From contig DJSH01000060.1 of the NCBI GenBank assembly GCA_002440225.1, positions 61,432 to 85,567 of the forward strand: DNA of 24,136 nt, read 5' to 3'. Position 1 is the stretch's first letter. Every line of letters begins with the position of its first letter. The DNA comes from Candidatus Segatella violae (GTDB lineage Bacteria > Bacteroidota > Bacteroidia > Bacteroidales > Bacteroidaceae). A program made the translations under genes and the position numbers. This document shows positions 21,565 to 24,136 of the stretch, piece by piece. The notes under the pieces are model-generated. The model did no database searches. It saw only the letters and a list, made by a program, of their open reading frames with translations, and had not been told where the DNA came from.

Positions 21565-23232
21565 ATGTTATCAGATATTGAAATTGCAAAATCAGTGAAA
21601 TTGCGCCCTATCAACGAGGTGGCTGAAGAGCTTGGAATCCATGAAGACCAAGTGGAAAACTACGGCCGATACATCGCCAAGATTACCACTGGCGACATCG
21701 ACAAAAACAAGTTCAATGGTCATCATCTCATTCTCGTCACAGCCATCTCGCCTACCAAGGCAGGCAACGGCAAGACCACTGTCAGCGTAGGTCTGGCACT
21801 GGGCATGAACAAGATAGGCAAGAATGCCGTTGTGGCACTGCGCGAACCTTCACTGGGTCCTTGCTTCGGCATGAAGGGCGGAGCCGCTGGCGGTGGCTAT
21901 GCACAGGTGTTGCCGATGGAGAAAATCAACCTCCATTTCACGGGCGACTTCCACGCCATCACCTCTGCCAACAACATGATTTCCGCCCTGCTCGACAACT
22001 ATCGTTACCAGCACGAGGCTGAAGGATTTAAACTGAAGAAAATCCTGTGGCGTCGCGTGATGGATGTCAACGACCGTGGTCTGCGCCGCATCATCACCGG
22101 CCTCGGCGAAAAAGACGGCATCGAGACCGAGAACGGATTCGACATCACCCCTGCATCCGAAATCATGGCCATCATGTGCTTCGCCACTAGCGTCGACGAC
22201 CTGCGCCGCCGCATCGACAATATTCTCCTGGGCATCACCGAGGACGACAAACCTTTCACCGTCAAAGACATGGGCGTGGGAGGCAGCATCGTAGCCCTCT
22301 TGCTCGATGCCTTGAAGCCAAACTTGGTGCAGACCACCGAGGGCACCCCTGCCTTCGTACACTGTGGTCCGTTCGCCAACATCGCCCACGGCTGCAACTC
22401 CGTGATGGCGACAGCAGCAGCCCTCGAATATGGCGACTATGCCATTACAGAGGCTGGATTCGGTGCCGACCTGGGTGCCGAGAAATTCTACGACATCAAG
22501 TGTCGCAAGACAGGTTTTCATCCCGACCTCACCGTGCTCGTAGTCACCCTCCAGGCACTCAAGCTCCACGGCAATGTGCCTCAGGAAGACATCAAGAAGC
22601 CAAACATCGAAGGCATGAAGGCTGGCTACTGGAATCTCGACAAGCACGTGAAGAACCTGCAGAGCTTCGGTCAGACCGTCGTCATCGCATTCAATAAGTT
22701 TGCCACCGACACCGACGAGGAAATCGAGGTACTTCGCAAGCACTGCGAGGAAGAGCTAAGTTGCGGTTTCGCCGTAAACAACGCTTTCGCCGAGGGAGGC
22801 AAGGGAGCCGTAGAGCTCGCCAACCTCGTGGTGAAGACCATCGACGAGCATCCATCAGCCCCTCTCCACTATGCCTACGACGAGAACGACAGCGTAGAGG
22901 AGAAGATAGAGAAGATTTCAAAGAATCTCTATGGCGCTGGCAGCGTAACCCTGAGCGACTCTGCCAAGGCGATGATTGAGGAAATCAAGAAGTTGGGAGC
23001 AGAGAAGTTCCCGGTGTGCATCGCCAAGACACAGTACAGCTTCTCCACCGACCCGAAGGCCGTGGGTCCTACCGACGGTTTCGAGTTGCACGTGCGCGAC
23101 ATCACGGTAAACATGGGTGCCGAGATGATCGTGGTCATCGCTGGTTTCATCATGCGTATGCCTGGCTTGCCAAAGAGCCCTCAGGCAGAGCGCATCGACG
23201 TGGTTAACGGTGAGATCACGGGGTTGTCCTGA
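21565..23232 (+). CDS. fhs: Formate-tetrahydrofolate ligase
   Basis: Encodes 555 aa, the normal length. It joins formate to tetrahydrofolate with ATP to give 10-formyl-THF for purine and formyl-Met synthesis. The ATP-binding P-loop is SPTKAGNGKTT (62-72); other family blocks are REPSLGPCFGMKGGAAGGGYAQV followed by NLHFTGDFHAI, where folate and formyl phosphate bind, and FGADLGAEKFYDIKCR. The C-terminal PGLPKSPQAERIDV is standard. It is monocistronic, with a -7 box just upstream, an intrinsic terminator downstream and no visible Shine-Dalgarno site. Its substrate formate is the product of PflB encoded on the opposite strand, so the window holds both formate production and assimilation, although the two are not one operon. 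Confidence 0.97.
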   Translation: MLSDIEIAKSVKLRPINEVAEELGIHEDQVENYGRYIAKITTGDIDKNKFNGHHLILVTAISPTKAGNGKTTVSVGLALGMNKIGKNAVVALREPSLGPCFGMKGGAAGGGYAQVLPMEKINLHFTGDFHAITSANNMISALLDNYRYQHEAEGFKLKKILWRRVMDVNDRGLRRIITGLGEKDGIETENGFDITPASEIMAIMCFATSVDDLRRRIDNILLGITEDDKPFTVKDMGVGGSIVALLLDALKPNLVQTTEGTPAFVHCGPFANIAHGCNSVMATAAALEYGDYAITEAGFGADLGAEKFYDIKCRKTGFHPDLTVLVVTLQALKLHGNVPQEDIKKPNIEGMKAGYWNLDKHVKNLQSFGQTVVIAFNKFATDTDEEIEVLRKHCEEELSCGFAVNNAFAEGGKGAVELANLVVKTIDEHPSAPLHYAYDENDSVEEKIEKISKNLYGAGSVTLSDSAKAMIEEIKKLGAEKFPVCIAKTQYSFSTDPKAVGPTDGFELHVRDITVNMGAEMIVVIAGFIMRMPGLPKSPQAERIDVVNGEITGLS

Positions 23233-23293
23233 TCAAGATGTTTCCGAGAGATGTAATCTCTCTAAACATAAATGAAAAGAAATTTAGTTATCG

Positions 23294-23329
23294 GTAGTCG
23301 TCTTCGTGATGAAGACGGCTACTTTTTTT
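23294..23329 (+). terminator. Intrinsic terminator of fhs
   Basis: GTAGTCGTCTTC (23294-23305), loop GTGAT, GAAGACGGCTAC (23311-23322): a 12-bp stem with one G-U pair, then seven T. A textbook terminator for the + strand, about 60 bases after the fhs stop. Confidence 0.9.
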
Positions 23330-23370
23330 ATCTACCCGATGGCAGTTCAGATTCTCCGACGCAGTTTTTT

Positions 23371-23880
23371 TTATTCGACGGTTATCCAAACCTCCTCGTT
23401 CCGTTTCTCCTGCGCCTCGGTGATGCGGTCGATGAGTCGGCGTAGCCAGATGCGGCTGTCCAGCACCTTGCCCACCTGCAAGTTCTTGCCCACGAGGATG
23501 CAGCCCTGCGTGTCCTCCACCGTGTTGCCGGCATGGATGCGGATGCCGCTGAACTTAGGCACCGCCCACACCTCGGGCAACCAACGCTTGAAGCGATAAG
23601 ACTTGGTGATGAGCAGCAGATACCTCCCCTCGGGGATGGCGGTCTTGCCCGGTATCTTGATGGCCTTCACCCCACTCTTGCGCCCACGCTGCCTGTTCTC
23701 CAGTTCGGGTGGCACCTCCACGCCTAGCAGATTGCGCCAGGCAGGCTCCAGCGTGTCGCAGAAATATTCCAGCTGCGGGGTTCCCCCTACAGTTGCAGGG
23801 GATTTGCAATCCCCTGCTATATACAGATGCCCGATGGTATAATCCAGCTTTTTAGCTATTCTCTTCAATATGATTTCCAT
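23371..23880 (-). CDS. DUF5675 family protein with an in-frame insertion
   Basis: Encodes 169 aa. The DUF5675 features are YTIGHLYI near the N-terminus, YFCDTLEPAWRN, KAIKIPGKTAIPEGRYLLLI, and KFSGIRIHAGNTVEDTQGCILVG. The function is unestablished; the family is often found in prophages and mobile elements of Bacteroidota. The IRIHAGN...GC block loosely recalls L,D-transpeptidase active sites (inference only). A clear AGGAGA lies about 7 bases before the ATG. Between LYI and YFCDTLEP there are about 16 extra residues (AGDCKSPATVGGTPQL) encoded by a palindromic segment (around 23773-23817), which from memory normal family members lack. The gene ends convergent to fhs and follows by 38 bases the - strand gene fragment at the window edge. 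Confidence 0.8.
   Translation of the reverse strand: MEIILKRIAKKLDYTIGHLYIAGDCKSPATVGGTPQLEYFCDTLEPAWRNLLGVEVPPELENRQRGRKSGVKAIKIPGKTAIPEGRYLLLITKSYRFKRWLPEVWAVPKFSGIRIHAGNTVEDTQGCILVGKNLQVGKVLDSRIWLRRLIDRITEAQEKRNEEVWITVE
23776..23817. repeat. REP-like palindromic element inside the DUF5675 gene
   Basis: A perfect 23-bp palindrome at 23795-23817: arms GCAGGGGATT and AATCCCCTGC around TGC. Immediately to the left, GGGGTTCCCC (23777-23786) forms a second, smaller GC-rich stem. Together they look like a REP or MITE-like element that is translated in frame on the - strand as roughly AGDCKSPATVGGTP. Confidence 0.6.
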
Positions 23881-23918
23881 TACGTTTTTCTCCTATTAAT
23901 TTGTTTGTTTCAGTCATT

Positions 23919-24136
23919 TCAATCCAGTCTTAGCCCATCCTTTCGATAAACGAGCTTTCTATAACTGTAATTTCTGTAATTGTAATCGCCCACACGCTCC
24001 ACTCGCTCAATATACCCCCTGAACGACCATTGGTTTATCATGTTCTTGGTGCCGTCTTGCGACAGCCCTTGGGAGGCACGCACCTGCATGGCTTGCAGAT
24101 AATTAAACTCATCGGGCAGCAACTGCAACAAGTTGG
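23919..24136 (-). CDS. C-terminal part of an unidentified protein, winged-helix-like (partial)
   Basis: The frame enters from the right edge and ends at 23919, giving about 72 residues: LLQLLPDEFNYLQAMQVRAS ... NMINQWSFRGYIERVERVGD, then Tyr/Arg/Asn-rich YNYRNYSYRKLVYRK. The pattern of a helix, a second helix suited to DNA reading, and a basic wing resembles the C-terminal winged helix of primase- or DUF3987-type mobile-element proteins, but the similarity is from memory and weak. The only start-like codon in view is a TTG at 24131, so the true start lies outside. It is probably co-transcribed with the DUF5675 gene 38 bases downstream. Confidence 0.45.
   Translation of the reverse strand, partial: NLLQLLPDEFNYLQAMQVRASQGLSQDGTKNMINQWSFRGYIERVERVGDYNYRNYSYRKLVYRKDGLRLD

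Noticed and set aside
21850..22743. 297-codon - strand frame inside fhs
   Set aside because: Antisense to the conserved body of fhs; composition typical of a shadow frame.

Overview
The window looks like a chromosomal segment of a gut or oral Bacteroidota, most likely Prevotella/Segatella-like. The signs are repeated Bacteroidota-type -7 promoter boxes (TAnnTTTG) with few Shine-Dalgarno sites, surface lipoproteins with an acidic S/D-rich stretch after the lipobox cysteine, and family content (Rpn/PDDEXK transposase-like nuclease, DUF5675, a GH35 exo-beta-galactosidase and a formate-based one-carbon module). The genus is an inference; no marker gene is present.

Left part (1-14006, + strand): the last 22 codons of an unidentified gene, then an Rpn/PDDEXK nuclease gene with its own promoter and a strong hairpin terminator. 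Next comes a block that reads as one synthase-dependent exopolysaccharide (EPS) locus: two paralogous lipoproteins of about 820-840 aa (beta-solenoid-like front, beta-propeller-like back), a TolC-like outer-membrane protein, a HlyD/Alg44-like periplasmic adaptor, a membrane-anchored multi-Cys protein resembling TackOD1 zinc-ribbon output domains, a processive GT2 synthase with D/DxD/D/QRIRW motifs, a UDP-HexNAc 6-dehydrogenase (GGHC family) and a stand-alone CheY-like receiver. The toolkit parallels alginate synthesis (dehydrogenase, GT2 synthase, HlyD-like co-polymerase, outer-membrane exit), but has a TolC-like exit, a zinc-cluster protein where PilZ/c-di-GMP control would be expected, and surface lipoproteins that could hold the polymer. 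This is the best candidate for an undescribed system.

Middle part (14003-18598, - strand): anaerobic pyruvate metabolism. pflB (formate acetyltransferase) is followed, after a terminator-like hairpin, by a small operon of two tiny membrane proteins (72 and 33 aa) and pflA (the activase). Upstream of pflB lie a 34-codon ORF and a strong intrinsic terminator, either an independent small gene or a leader/attenuator. A solitary thiE with a clear promoter follows.

Right part (18913-24136): a secreted GH35 beta-galactosidase with a C-terminal discoidin-like domain, preceded by two tandem 32-bp repeats carrying CTTGA-N4-TCAAG; fhs (formate-tetrahydrofolate ligase), which uses the formate that PflB makes, with its own promoter and terminator; and, on the - strand, a DUF5675 gene that appears to carry an in-frame palindromic insertion, next to the 3' end of an unidentified gene cut by the window edge. 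That end looks like accessory or mobile DNA. No tRNA, rRNA or CRISPR array was seen.
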